Notes under the pieces: generated by a model
What the model was told of the DNA's origin: nothing
Database searches by the model: none
What the model saw: only the letters and a program-made list of their open reading frames with translations
Source of the DNA: Rhodohalobacter sp. 614A
GTDB lineage: Bacteria > Bacteroidota > Rhodothermia > Balneolales > Balneolaceae
Direction: 5' to 3'
NCBI RefSeq assembly: GCF_021462415.1
Contig: NZ_JAKEDS010000006.1
Span: forward strand, 1 to 64,000
Length of the DNA stretch: 64,000 bases
Position numbers and translations under genes: made by a program
In this document: positions 51,805-60,143 of the stretch, piece by piece
Numbering within the stretch: the first letter of the stretch is position 1
Layout of the letters: every line of letters starts with the position of its first letter

Positions 51805-52020
51805 TTATTCGTTTTTTAATGAATGTTGAAGGTTCTTAAACTCCTCTTCGGTTATTTCTCCTGCATAAAATCGCCTGCGGTGAACTTCGATGGCTGCATT
51901 TCTGATTTCAAGCCGGTGCTTGCCGCGCAAGGCCAGGTACCAGACCAGAAGAAAAACCCCGGCCATTAAAATCCATAATACCGGGGCCCAATGGGTATTT
52001 AGTGTGTTTAACCAGTCCAT
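51805..52020 (-). CDS. SHOCT-domain membrane protein 4
   Basis: 71 residues with one membrane helix and a C-terminal SHOCT helix pair (RRRFYAGEITEEEFKNLQH). It lacks the MFYxHH opening of copies 2 and 3. It lies 2 bp after the Met-rich gene, in the same unit. Confidence 0.8.
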   Translation of the reverse strand: MDWLNTLNTHWAPVLWILMAGVFLLVWYLALRGKHRLEIRNAAIEVHRRRFYAGEITEEEFKNLQHSLKNE

Positions 52021-52022
52021 GG

Positions 52023-52502
52023 TTAGTTGTGATGTTGCTGATGATTATTGCCGTTCATTCCATTTTTGTTCATCATTCCCTGGCCGTTCATCATATCACC
52101 CTGCATCATTTGCATGCACATCATGTGCATCTTCATCATAGACGAATCTTCCATCATGTTCATCATTTTCGAGTGATCCATATCTCCATCCATCATGGAC
52201 TGCATCATCTTCATGTGGGCTTGCATGCGTTCTTTCATTTCAGGGTTATCCATCATTTTCTGCATGTTACCCATCATCATGGTGTTATCCATGTTCATGT
52301 TTTGCATCATAGACTGCATCATCTGCTTGCGCATTTCGGGATTCTGTGTCATATGCTCCATCATCATGGTTCGCATGGTGGAGTCTTGAATCATTTCCAT
52401 CATCTGCTGCTTTTTCATTTGCATATCTTCGTTTTGTTGCTGTGCAAATGCTAATCCGGTGAAAAGAAAAAATGTGGTTAGAATAAGTGTTAAGCGTTTC
52501 AT
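52023..52502 (-). CDS. Secreted methionine-rich copper-binding protein
   Basis: 159 residues with a signal peptide (TTFFLFTGLAFAQQQ). About 49 of 159 residues are Met, in repeated groups such as QQMMEMIQ, RKQMMQSMMQNM and MMKMHMMCMQMMQG, with a His tail (NNHQQHHN). Repeated NPEMRKQM/NPEMKERM units show internal duplication. Such proteins (compare PcoE, SilE and CusF-like buffers) hold many Cu(I)/Ag(I) ions in the periplasm. It follows the DUF302 gene under the 53000 operator. Confidence 0.85.
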   Translation of the reverse strand: MKRLTLILTTFFLFTGLAFAQQQNEDMQMKKQQMMEMIQDSTMRTMMMEHMTQNPEMRKQMMQSMMQNMNMDNTMMMGNMQKMMDNPEMKERMQAHMKMMQSMMDGDMDHSKMMNMMEDSSMMKMHMMCMQMMQGDMMNGQGMMNKNGMNGNNHQQHHN

Positions 52503-52547
52503 AATAATATCCTTTTGTTTGATTTAACTGTTTGTTGAATAATGTTC

Positions 52548-52934
52548 TTAGAGGTTGTCGATTACCTTGTCTAATTTATCTCTTACCTGGCCTGCAATAG
52601 GATGCAGATCATCATTGGTAACTGCTTGCATGGATGCAACAGGATTGACAGCCGAAACTTCTACGGTGCCGTCTTCATGCTCTTCGACAATAACATTACA
52701 CGGCAGCATGACACCAATTTTATCTTCTGCCTGAAGTGCCTTATGGGCAAAGTTCGGATTACAGGCTCCGAGGATTTTATATTTTTTAAAATCCACATCC
52801 AATTTCTCTTTAAGCGTATTTTTTACATCTATTTCTGTAAGCACACCAAATCCTTCTTCCTTAAGAAGCCCGGTGACTTTTTCAATAGCCTGATCGTAGG
52901 AAAGGTCGACAGTTTTTGAAGTAAAGTATTTCAT
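52548..52934 (-). CDS. DUF302-domain protein
   Basis: 128 residues, a single DUF302 domain: SYDQAIEKVTGLLKEEGFGVLTEIDVKNTLKEK and the CNPNFAHKALQAEDKIGVMLPCNVIVEE core with two cysteines. The family has a ferredoxin-like fold and is frequently linked to copper and redox genes. It is first after the 53000 operator, 66 bp away. Confidence 0.9.
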   Translation of the reverse strand: MKYFTSKTVDLSYDQAIEKVTGLLKEEGFGVLTEIDVKNTLKEKLDVDFKKYKILGACNPNFAHKALQAEDKIGVMLPCNVIVEEHEDGTVEVSAVNPVASMQAVTNDDLHPIAGQVRDKLDKVIDNL

Positions 52935-52999
52935 GATTGTTTTACGGATTAATTCGTTTGATTAATATTTATGTTCTGCTTAAACATACGTCCAAGATG

Positions 53000-53016
53000 C
53001 TTAAAGCAAGCTTAAA
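53000..53016. promoter_or_regulatory. Copper-regulon direct repeat before the DUF302 unit
   Basis: CTTAAA-GCAAG-CTTAAA, 66 bp upstream of the DUF302 gene and just past the PII-like gene's stop. Confidence 0.75.
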
Positions 53017-53025
53017 TCCTGAAAA

Positions 53026-53370
53026 TTAACCGCTCAACACTTCTCTTCCCACTTTACCATCCCTGATTCGTTCTGCATGTTCAATATCCATCACAAAAAT
53101 ATTGCCGTCCCCACGAGTACCTGTCGATGCTGTTTCTCTTATGACTTTTACAATGGAATCCACGTTTTCATCCAGTGCCACAATTTCCATTTTTACCACA
53201 CGAGAATGCATGGCTGGAAAGAAAAAGGAGCCGTGTTCCTTGTTGGAATCGCTATATTGGCCTGTACCTTCACCCTTGAATACAGTTACGCAACAGTGAC
53301 CAGATGAACGGAGTTTTTTATACACATCTTCAAGCAGTATGGGCCTGATGTAAGCTTTTACAAGTTTCAT
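53026..53370 (-). CDS. PII-like signalling protein
   Basis: 114 residues with the PII fold: VKAYIRPILLEDVYKKLR, then SGHCCVTVFKGEGTGQYSD, a shortened T-loop, and the C-terminal signature ASTGTRGDGNIFVMDIEHAERIR. The T-loop tyrosine that is uridylylated in GlnB is absent, so ordinary nitrogen control is unlikely; a metal- or nucleotide-linked role is more probable. The CC pair of the second strand is a possible metal site. It lies 15 bp after the copper ATPase gene in the same unit. Confidence 0.85.
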   Translation of the reverse strand: MKLVKAYIRPILLEDVYKKLRSSGHCCVTVFKGEGTGQYSDSNKEHGSFFFPAMHSRVVKMEIVALDENVDSIVKVIRETASTGTRGDGNIFVMDIEHAERIRDGKVGREVLSG

Positions 53371-53384
53371 AAGTACCTCACTTT

Positions 53385-55436
53385 TTAGCGTTCGATTTTA
53401 AGGAATCGGGCATTAATAGCCACAATTACCGTACTTAGCGACATCAACACAGCACCCAGTGCCGGACTCAGAATAATTCCGTACGTGTATAAGACACCTG
53501 CTGCCAGAGGAATTGCAAATGCATTGTAGCCCGTTGCCCACCAGAGGTTCTGAACCATCTTTCGGTAGGTGGCTTTAGCCAATCCGATGAGTGAAGCCAC
53601 GTCTTTCGGATTACTTTGGGTAAGAATGATATCTCCCGTTTCGACTGCCACATCCGAACCGGCTCCAATGGCAATACCAACATCAGCCTGTGCAAGGGCG
53701 GGAGCATCGTTAACGCCGTCGCCGGTCATGGCTACTTTAAGTCCACGGTTCTGAACTTCTTTGACTTTGGCGGCTTTTTCTTCTGGAAGTACTTCGGCAA
53801 AGAAATCGTCCAAACCCAGCTCTTTGGCAACATAAGCGGCAGTTTGTTTATTGTCACCAGTGAGCATGATACATTGAATTCCCATCGATTGCAGACTTTG
53901 GATAGCTGCTTTCGAATCTTCGCGAATGGTATCCCCCAGTGCAATAGCACCTTTCAGTTGATTGTCAATCAATACAAATACAACTGTTTTTCCCTGCCCC
54001 GAAAGTTGTTCGTATTCAGTGGTTGGCAGAGCAATGTTCTGTTCTCGAAGATAACCGGGACTAACCACTTTGATCTGTTTGCCATCTACCCGGCCTTCAA
54101 TACCTTTTCCTGTGATGGAGTTGAACTCTTCTACTTTCATCAACCCGTCCGTGGCCTTGACGATACCCCTTGCAATAGGATGTTCAGAGTTTTGTTCAAG
54201 GGAACCGGCCAATTTCAGGATTTCATCCTTCTCATAGCCATTGAACGTAAGTACGTCGGTTACACCAAACTCTCCGTGTGTCAGTGTCCCTGTTTTGTCA
54301 AAAATGATGGCTCCAAGATTTCTGGCTTCTTCAAAAGCCGTGCGATTGCGAATTAAGAAACCATTTTGAGCCGCTAAACTTGTAGAGACTGCTACCACCA
54401 GAGGTACAGCCAGTCCTAAAGCATGGGGGCAAGCAATGACCATAACGGTAACCGTTCGCTCCAAAGCAAAAACAAAATCCTGTGTTGTAAAGGCAGTCCA
54501 CGCAAAGAAGGTTACCGCCCCGGCCCCAAGTGCTACAATGGTCAACCAAAAAGCGGCTCGATTAGCTAAATCCTGTGTACGGGATTTACTCTCCTGAGCT
54601 TGCCGTACAAGATTGATAACCTGAGAGAGGAAGGAATCTTCCCCGGTTCGATTGACCTCGATGGTCAGCGACCCTTCACCATTGATAGAACCACCAATTA
54701 CCTCATCCCCCTGTTTTTTGGAGACCGGCTTTGATTCCCCGGTCATCAGAGATTCATTAACTGAACTCTTTCCCTCAACAACCAAGCCATCAGCGGGGAT
54801 CTTTTCACCTGGCTTAACAAGGACTTTTAATCCTTTTTCCAGCTCTTCAAGAGGAACATCCCGTGTGGATCCATCGTCCTGTACAACATGTGCTTCCGAT
54901 GGCATCAGTTTGGCAAGTTCCTCCAGGGCACGAGAGGCACTCATCACAGATTTCATTTCTATGTAATGCCCGATAAGCATGATATCTACGAGTGTAGCCA
55001 GCTCCCAGAAAAAGACTTGTCCCTCAACGGCAAAAACGACCAACGTACTATATACATAAGCAGCCGTAATTGCGATGCCAATCAGGGTCATCATCCCTGG
55101 TTGTCGCTTTTTTAGCTCATTATAGAGTCCACTCAGAAAAGGCCAGCCACCATAAAAGAACACGATGCTTGAAAGCAAGAATGATATATAGCTGTCACCA
55201 GCAAATCGAAGCGAATCTCCAAGTCCAAGGAATTCCTGAATCATTGGTGACAAGATCAGAATAGGAATCGTAAGCGCAATTGAAATCCAAAACCGCTTCA
55301 GGAAGTCTTCGGCCATGTGGGCATGATGTTCGGCATGTCCCCCGGAGTGCTTATGCTCTTTCTGGTTGTGGTGTTGATGATCGTGCCCTTTTTTGTGTGA
55401 ATGAGCATGACCGTTTTGATCGTGAGAATGTTCCAT
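53385..55436 (-). CDS. copB: Copper-translocating P1B ATPase with CPH motif (CopB type)
   Basis: 683 residues. An N-terminal His-rich stretch (15 His within the first 42 residues) replaces HMA domains. The transport site is VIACPHALGLAVPL, the CPH signature of P1B-3 pumps that export Cu(I)/Cu(II) or Ag(I). FDKTGTLTHGEFG carries the phosphorylated Asp, SEHPIARGI is the HP motif and MTGDGVNDAPALAQADVGIAIG the hinge. Three SHOCT proteins and the PII-like protein belong to the same regulon. Operator 55518 is 82 bp upstream. The symbol refers to the ATPase CopB, not the outer-membrane CopB at 27756. Confidence 0.95.
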   Translation of the reverse strand: MEHSHDQNGHAHSHKKGHDHQHHNQKEHKHSGGHAEHHAHMAEDFLKRFWISIALTIPILILSPMIQEFLGLGDSLRFAGDSYISFLLSSIVFFYGGWPFLSGLYNELKKRQPGMMTLIGIAITAAYVYSTLVVFAVEGQVFFWELATLVDIMLIGHYIEMKSVMSASRALEELAKLMPSEAHVVQDDGSTRDVPLEELEKGLKVLVKPGEKIPADGLVVEGKSSVNESLMTGESKPVSKKQGDEVIGGSINGEGSLTIEVNRTGEDSFLSQVINLVRQAQESKSRTQDLANRAAFWLTIVALGAGAVTFFAWTAFTTQDFVFALERTVTVMVIACPHALGLAVPLVVAVSTSLAAQNGFLIRNRTAFEEARNLGAIIFDKTGTLTHGEFGVTDVLTFNGYEKDEILKLAGSLEQNSEHPIARGIVKATDGLMKVEEFNSITGKGIEGRVDGKQIKVVSPGYLREQNIALPTTEYEQLSGQGKTVVFVLIDNQLKGAIALGDTIREDSKAAIQSLQSMGIQCIMLTGDNKQTAAYVAKELGLDDFFAEVLPEEKAAKVKEVQNRGLKVAMTGDGVNDAPALAQADVGIAIGAGSDVAVETGDIILTQSNPKDVASLIGLAKATYRKMVQNLWWATGYNAFAIPLAAGVLYTYGIILSPALGAVLMSLSTVIVAINARFLKIER

Positions 55437-55517
55437 AATACCATTATTAATTTTTTTGAAACCAATTGGATAAATACCTTTCCAATTTGGTATTGATAGT
55501 ATTATAGGAAAGAGGAG

Positions 55518-55534
55518 CTTAAATTAAGCTTAAA
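55518..55534. promoter_or_regulatory. Copper-regulon direct repeat before the CPH ATPase
   Basis: CTTAAA-TTAAG-CTTAAA, 82 bp upstream of the ATPase start. Confidence 0.78.
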
Positions 55535-55790
55535 TTTATGTTTCAATATAGTTTTCAGGGCAACTGCCAATGCGTAACAATGCATTGCTATAAAAATTTG
55601 CCAACTACAGAACAGTTTTTTACATGTTAGAAGTTGAGATGAGTAATGGGTTTGGATTCACTTGCGTGTCGGAGTCATGGTTTTGTTGTCAAGCTTCTTA
55701 AATATTATACAGAAATTGATTTTGGCCTGATTATGATCAAAATCCTCCTGTTTTCCATGTTTTTAGCAAACGGAGTAAAATCTGGCCTCT

Positions 55791-55853
55791 AAATTTCGCT
55801 TCTAAGCTCCGATCTTTTCACCTTTGGAGGGAAAACACTGTTAATTTTTGGGA
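55791..55853 (+). repeat. Copy B of the AAATTTCGCTTCTAAG repeat with downstream conserved block
   Basis: The 16-mer at 55791-55806 is identical to the copy at 63465. Fifty bases after its start lies TTAATTTTTGGGA, matched by ACTAATTTTGGGA in copy C and TTGAAATTTTGTG in copy D at the same offset. No gene overlaps. Confidence 0.65.
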
Positions 55854-55933
55854 TTTAAGTTCTTAACAATCACTCAACCGGCCGAATCATTGTTGCTAAG
55901 CACGGCTAAAACCGAGAGTTTAAAATTGAATAG

Positions 55934-56185
55934 AAAACCGATCACACCTACAATCCCCAGAGGACTTCTTCTATATTAATTCCACCAAATAAACTATTTA
56001 TAGCATCCTCTTTTGAACGAGTCGGTGGGACAAGTAGTCATTTATTTCGAAAAACATTTAAACTAAAAAAACCAAAAGCGGTACAATTAGCATCGCATCT
56101 TCAAAAGTGGAGACCAGAACAGCTTAACTTCACCGAAAGAATTCTTGAAAAAAATATGAATAATCAAATAATGTATTTAAGATAG
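55934..56185 (+). other. Possible gene remnant without start codon
   Basis: An 83-residue frame bounded by TAG 55931 and TAG 56183 with protein-like composition (LFRKTFKLKKPKAVQLASHL, RPEQLNFTERILEKN) but no upstream start. I do not recognise it. It may be debris from an inserted element. Confidence 0.25.
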
Positions 56186-56306
56186 GGTATACCCTAAATC
56201 AGTACATTAAACACTTCTTCGAATCAGCCTTTAACGTTCATATTTGCTTGCCTGAATACACAACCCTAAATTACACACAGCGATTTATAAATTTTGAGGT
56301 ATTACC

Positions 56307-56909
56307 ATGAAGGCAACTTATGTACGGGTATCCACTTTTGAACAAAATATATCCAGGCAGCTAAAAGATAAAGAAGGGGAGGTGTACTGGGACAAAGTCT
56401 CCGGAATGGTTGCATTCGAGGACCGGGAAAGTGCAAGCAGACTTTTAGCCGATGCCAGGAAAGGGAAGATTGATGAGGTAGAAGTCCATTCCATTGATCG
56501 GCTTGGCCGTGATGCCATCAATGTTCTTCAAACAATCAAAACATTTACTGAACTGGGTGTAAATGTTAAATCGAAGAAAGAAGGCTTAAATACTTTACTT
56601 GATAACGGTGATCAAAACCCGGTGGCGAAATTGTTGGTTTCTGTTTTAAGTACACTGGCTGAAATCGATTATAATAATAGGAGGGAGGCTCAACGAGAAG
56701 GGATAGAAAGGGCTAAAGCTGAAGGGAAATATAAGGGACGGGCAAACGGTACTGGTTTATCAGACCTTGACTTAGTTGAAAAACATTCAGATATAGTAAG
56801 AGAGTTAAATAGGGGAGAGTCCATTCGCAGAACGGCCAAGCTTACCGAGAAAAGTAAAAGTACGGTTCAGCGGGTCAAGAAAGTTATGGATAAGATGGAG
56901 ATAGATTGA
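56307..56909 (+). CDS. Serine recombinase (resolvase/invertase)
   Basis: 200 residues. The catalytic serine is in TYVRVSTFEQN (Ser9); the arginines of SIDRLGRDAINVLQTI and the E-helix (KLLVSVLSTLAEIDYNNRREAQREGIERAKAEGKYKG, positions about 108-145) follow, and the C-terminal helix-turn-helix reads NRGESIRRTAKLTEKSKSTV. This is the small resolvase type used by Tn3-like transposons and plasmids to resolve dimers. Part of the C-terminus is duplicated as a fragment at 61668-61762, and a 19-bp inverted repeat follows the gene. Confidence 0.92.
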   Translation: MKATYVRVSTFEQNISRQLKDKEGEVYWDKVSGMVAFEDRESASRLLADARKGKIDEVEVHSIDRLGRDAINVLQTIKTFTELGVNVKSKKEGLNTLLDNGDQNPVAKLLVSVLSTLAEIDYNNRREAQREGIERAKAEGKYKGRANGTGLSDLDLVEKHSDIVRELNRGESIRRTAKLTEKSKSTVQRVKKVMDKMEID

Positions 56910-56918
56910 CGGACAAAT

Positions 56919-56963
56919 GGGTTACAGAGCGATCGACGCAACCTGTCGATCGCTCTGTAACCC
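56919..56963. repeat. 19-bp perfect inverted repeat after the recombinase
   Basis: GGGTTACAGAGCGATCGAC (56919-56937) is the exact reverse complement of GTCGATCGCTCTGTAACCC (56945-56963), with a 7-base loop. On the plus strand it is followed by CAAAAAAAC and on the minus strand preceded by the T-run, so it is not a standard rho-independent terminator in either direction. It may be a transcription barrier, recombination site or element end. Confidence 0.6.
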
Positions 56964-57021
56964 CAAAAAAACTTCCCCAACTTCGACAGCACCTTAAATC
57001 ATGAATATTACCAATACAAAT

Positions 57022-57615
57022 TTAGAGTAGAAGTTTTAATTGATATGGCACATTATATAACTCGCAATATGCAATTCGAAAACTATTCCAATCATCATAT
57101 TTTCTCATCAGGTTTGTAGCTTGGAAAATGAATTTTGACAACTCTTTTCTTGCGCCAGTAGTTAAAAATTGATGATGTTTATATTTACGAATACCTGGAA
57201 TTATGAATGGATTGACAAGTCTAAGGAATGGTAAAACTTCTTTAGAAAACCGGTAGTAAATAATTTCATTCGTGTGGCGTCCAGCTTGCCAAGGCTTTTC
57301 AGAAATTATTCCATCATACTCCCAATTATTTAATCTGAACATCTCTTGGTAATATTCTTGGGTAAAAATTGTTTCATACCCGGCGGGGTTGTTTAATATC
57401 GTAGCATCAATACTTTCAGAATCCCATAAATTCCTTATCGTATCAAGAATTTTGCGCCTTTCATTTTCTGCGTCTAATTCTTTGTCAGAATACTTGTTTT
57501 TAACTTTTAAATCAGTTTTATCAATTATAAACCGTTCAAGTAACTCTCGATTCTTTTTTTCCTGTAATGCTTTAACTTTTTTTAAATCTTCTGAATTCAA
57601 TTTGGAACTTTTCAT
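57022..57615 (-). CDS. P63C-domain protein
   Basis: 197 residues. The C-terminal half matches the P63C domain: YYQEMFRLNNWEYDG, GRHTNEIIYYRFSKEVLPFL, GIRKYKHHQFLTTGARKEL. The N-terminal half is charged and helical. Found in phage and mobile DNA of unknown function. It lies 5 bp after the XRE-ImmA gene, so the two are probably translated together and may form a regulatory or defence pair. Confidence 0.75.
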   Translation of the reverse strand: MKSSKLNSEDLKKVKALQEKKNRELLERFIIDKTDLKVKNKYSDKELDAENERRKILDTIRNLWDSESIDATILNNPAGYETIFTQEYYQEMFRLNNWEYDGIISEKPWQAGRHTNEIIYYRFSKEVLPFLRLVNPFIIPGIRKYKHHQFLTTGARKELSKFIFQATNLMRKYDDWNSFRIAYCELYNVPYQLKLLL

Positions 57616-57620
57616 ATAAA

Positions 57621-58847
57621 TTAATTATAGATTGCTTGTCTTATTTTTTTTATGTGGTTCCCGAATGAGGAATTTGTTCCAAAATCGTGCTGTAGCTTTG
57701 ATTTTAATTTTTTTGTATCTGGATTTAATTTTTTTGCTCTACCCCAAGCATATTTATCGGTATCAGGAGCATCAAAAGCATAAAAAACATATACAAAGCT
57801 TGGGTCCACATTATTCGAGATTGCGAACTGTTTAATAAATTCTTGATTATTGATGTAAGGGCTTGCTTCTTGTGTTTTTTCTTTGGAAAAAAAGTATTCT
57901 CTTGCAAAATTATCCGCTTCTATTTCACTTTGAGAATGACTAAATAGACTTTTTTGGTCTTCCTGCGAAATATGATAACTTGAAATCATTATCTCTTCCC
58001 AGTCAAATAATACATGAGATAACTCGTGAACTAAGGCAAACCAAAGTGTTGGATAAAATCCCATATAATCAGTTAAAGCAATACAAGGTTTATTATTCAC
58101 TTCAAATGTTGCTCCCCTAATATGCAAAGAAGGAAAGGAGGGTATAAATACAACCGTTACACCTAATTGAAATAAATGCTGAATAACGTTCACAAGCCCA
58201 TTTTCTACATCCATTGACTGCCACCTGATTTCAGGAAAATAATCAATTAATTCTTCTCGGCTATAGTCATTGGGATTTCTAAGCTCAATGCAAGTCTGTT
58301 CAGCTAAGTACATCCAGTTTTTCACACTACAATTTCGCTTTGCTCTTTTTCCCGAACTAAAAGCAACATTCAAATCAGGTTCTGAATAATCAAAAATATT
58401 ATCTAAGCCAAAGTAGCTACAAATTGACTGCACGATTTCATCATAGTCAGTGAGAGAGTTAATTAGCCCCACTTTTTTTAGCTCGGCCAAATTGAATTTT
58501 TCGTTGACGAATCCAACCATTTCATTTCTCTCCTTAATATCATTGCCAACATTGTGAACCTCTCTGATTTTTTCTAGATAAAGTGTTGCGACCTGCTCAA
58601 TATCAATCCCTAAAAAATTTGACAATTTTATCAATTGAGTAGAATCCAATTTTTTTTGTTCACCTGAAAGAATACCATCCAATGTGCGGACGCTCATTCC
58701 CATAATGTTTAGTGCAGTTGTCTTAGGAATGTCCAAGCTTTCAAGCCTCTGTTCAAATAGTTCACTCAAAGTTTCTTTTACTTTAATGGACTTTGGCTCA
58801 AACAAACGCTTTAGAATATCATCACTGTCTGACTTATTCTTACCCAT
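57621..58847 (-). CDS. XRE regulator fused to ImmA/IrrE-type metallopeptidase
   Basis: 408 residues. The N-terminal helix-turn-helix is divergent (TTALNIMGMSVRTLDGILSGE). Residues about 255-300 hold the zinc peptidase motif ALVHELSHVLFDW, the ImmA/IrrE family signature that cleaves repressors. Such regulators use proteolysis to switch on genes during stress or phage attack. The partner P63C gene lies immediately downstream. Confidence 0.88.
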   Translation of the reverse strand: MGKNKSDSDDILKRLFEPKSIKVKETLSELFEQRLESLDIPKTTALNIMGMSVRTLDGILSGEQKKLDSTQLIKLSNFLGIDIEQVATLYLEKIREVHNVGNDIKERNEMVGFVNEKFNLAELKKVGLINSLTDYDEIVQSICSYFGLDNIFDYSEPDLNVAFSSGKRAKRNCSVKNWMYLAEQTCIELRNPNDYSREELIDYFPEIRWQSMDVENGLVNVIQHLFQLGVTVVFIPSFPSLHIRGATFEVNNKPCIALTDYMGFYPTLWFALVHELSHVLFDWEEIMISSYHISQEDQKSLFSHSQSEIEADNFAREYFFSKEKTQEASPYINNQEFIKQFAISNNVDPSFVYVFYAFDAPDTDKYAWGRAKKLNPDTKKLKSKLQHDFGTNSSFGNHIKKIRQAIYN

Positions 58848-59072
58848 AGAATTATGCTGCTTTTAAGAATAATTGTTAAATTAATTTTTAACCAAGATAT
58901 AAAAAAAATGCATCAATACATTTTTTATTTGGTTAACTTTAGAAATATAATTTAAAATCAATGACCGAATAAAAGCGCCTTGCTCAACTAATGAAGAAGA
59001 ACGGTGAGGAATTTTTCTTTGTAAAGTAGGGTGAGAGAATTTGTAAAATAATCAAAAGTAGGATTCCTTCAA

Positions 59073-59642
59073 CTATGATTCCTTGCGAATCTCAAAGGCA
59101 TTTGAAACAACGATCACTGATTGCAAGGTGTTGTTGTCATATTTCTCCGTGTCCCACTCCGCATAGACCCGTTCCCAAACCCGATACGTTCCCTCAATCT
59201 CGCCTCCATTCCAAGATGCATTGTTTCTGGTGGAATCCCACGTTGAAGAGTGCAACTGAATGGTTGCTTTAAAGATTTTACCGGGTTCTACTTTGATCGG
59301 AGCACGAAGTATATCTTGACAAAAAGGGGAGTAGGCTGGGATCCATTCCTCATCGACAAGCTTTTGTAGATTCTCTGATGCAACTCCCAAGCAGGATCCG
59401 GGATTGAGTACCTGGTCTCCTTTATTAATATAGACAAAGGTAATTTCCAAAAAACCATCTTCATTAACCAGATAGACATCCTGTTCTGTTTCTATTGAAA
59501 AGTTTTTAATAGCTTCGGAAAACCTTTCCATTTCATTTGAATCGAAAAGAGAACAACCACCAATTAAATTACTGAGTAGTAGAAAAGTACTCAGCCAGAT
59601 GATTTTGTAGAATAGTAAATTTGATGTTTTAAATTTATTCAT
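59073..59642 (-). CDS. Lipoprotein with Ig-like domain
   Basis: 189 residues with lipobox NLIGGCSLFDSN. The mature part is a beta-sandwich: IETEQDVYLVNEDGFLEITF, then GTYRVWERVYAEWDT, ending in VVVSNAFEIRK. Two internal cysteines (GSCLGVA, SPFCQDI) can pair in the periplasm. Family not recognised. Alone on its strand in the accessory region. Confidence 0.7.
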   Translation of the reverse strand: MNKFKTSNLLFYKIIWLSTFLLLSNLIGGCSLFDSNEMERFSEAIKNFSIETEQDVYLVNEDGFLEITFVYINKGDQVLNPGSCLGVASENLQKLVDEEWIPAYSPFCQDILRAPIKVEPGKIFKATIQLHSSTWDSTRNNASWNGGEIEGTYRVWERVYAEWDTEKYDNNTLQSVIVVSNAFEIRKES

Positions 59643-59702
59643 ACAGAGAATGATTTAACTATTCCCCCAAATAATAAATATTATCACTCTATAGGAGTGG
59701 AA

Positions 59703-60143
59703 TCATAGCCGTAAAACAACTTTCCAGTTGTAGAGTTGCAGGAAATTATACTGGGCCTGCTTGATATGTAAGTTATTGAGAAAATTATCATTTATTTCAA
59801 GGGCCCCGGCATAACGATGTTGCCTAAAAACCGCTTTGATTGCATTAGACTCCTCTTGGTTTAAAAGATAGACGTTGATATCACCCTTCTTGTCCTCATA
59901 GTGGCCACCATACCCAGGTATTTCAAAGGCAATATCAGCCAGTATTTTATCATACGTTATTCGAGCTGTATCGCTTTTTTATATTCAATATAGGCATCCC
60001 TTGCGGCATCTTTATCCACAACAGCACGCATGCTCTTGTCTTGATTTGAAGTGTCGCTTTGTTGAGTTACAAGGTCTCTTTCGCAACTAACAATATAACT
60101 TAACATTAGTAGTAAAAAGTGACCATAAAATATTTTTAGTCAT
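59703..60143 (-). pseudogene. Frameshifted lipoprotein gene
   Basis: ATG 60143 begins a signal peptide (MTKNILWSLF) that shifts frame to LLMLSYIVSCERDLVTQQ, a lipobox, and then continues to ARDAYIEYKK; a second shift near 59970 restores RITYDKILADIAFEIPGYGG, KGDINVYLLNQEE and LQLYNWKVVLRL. The pattern is a small exported beta-rich domain of unknown role. At least two frameshifts make it inactive. Confidence 0.6.

Noticed and set aside
52002-52454. His-rich 150-residue plus-strand frame
   Set aside because: It is the antisense of the Met-rich gene (ATG read backwards gives CAT, His). Not an independent metal-binding gene.
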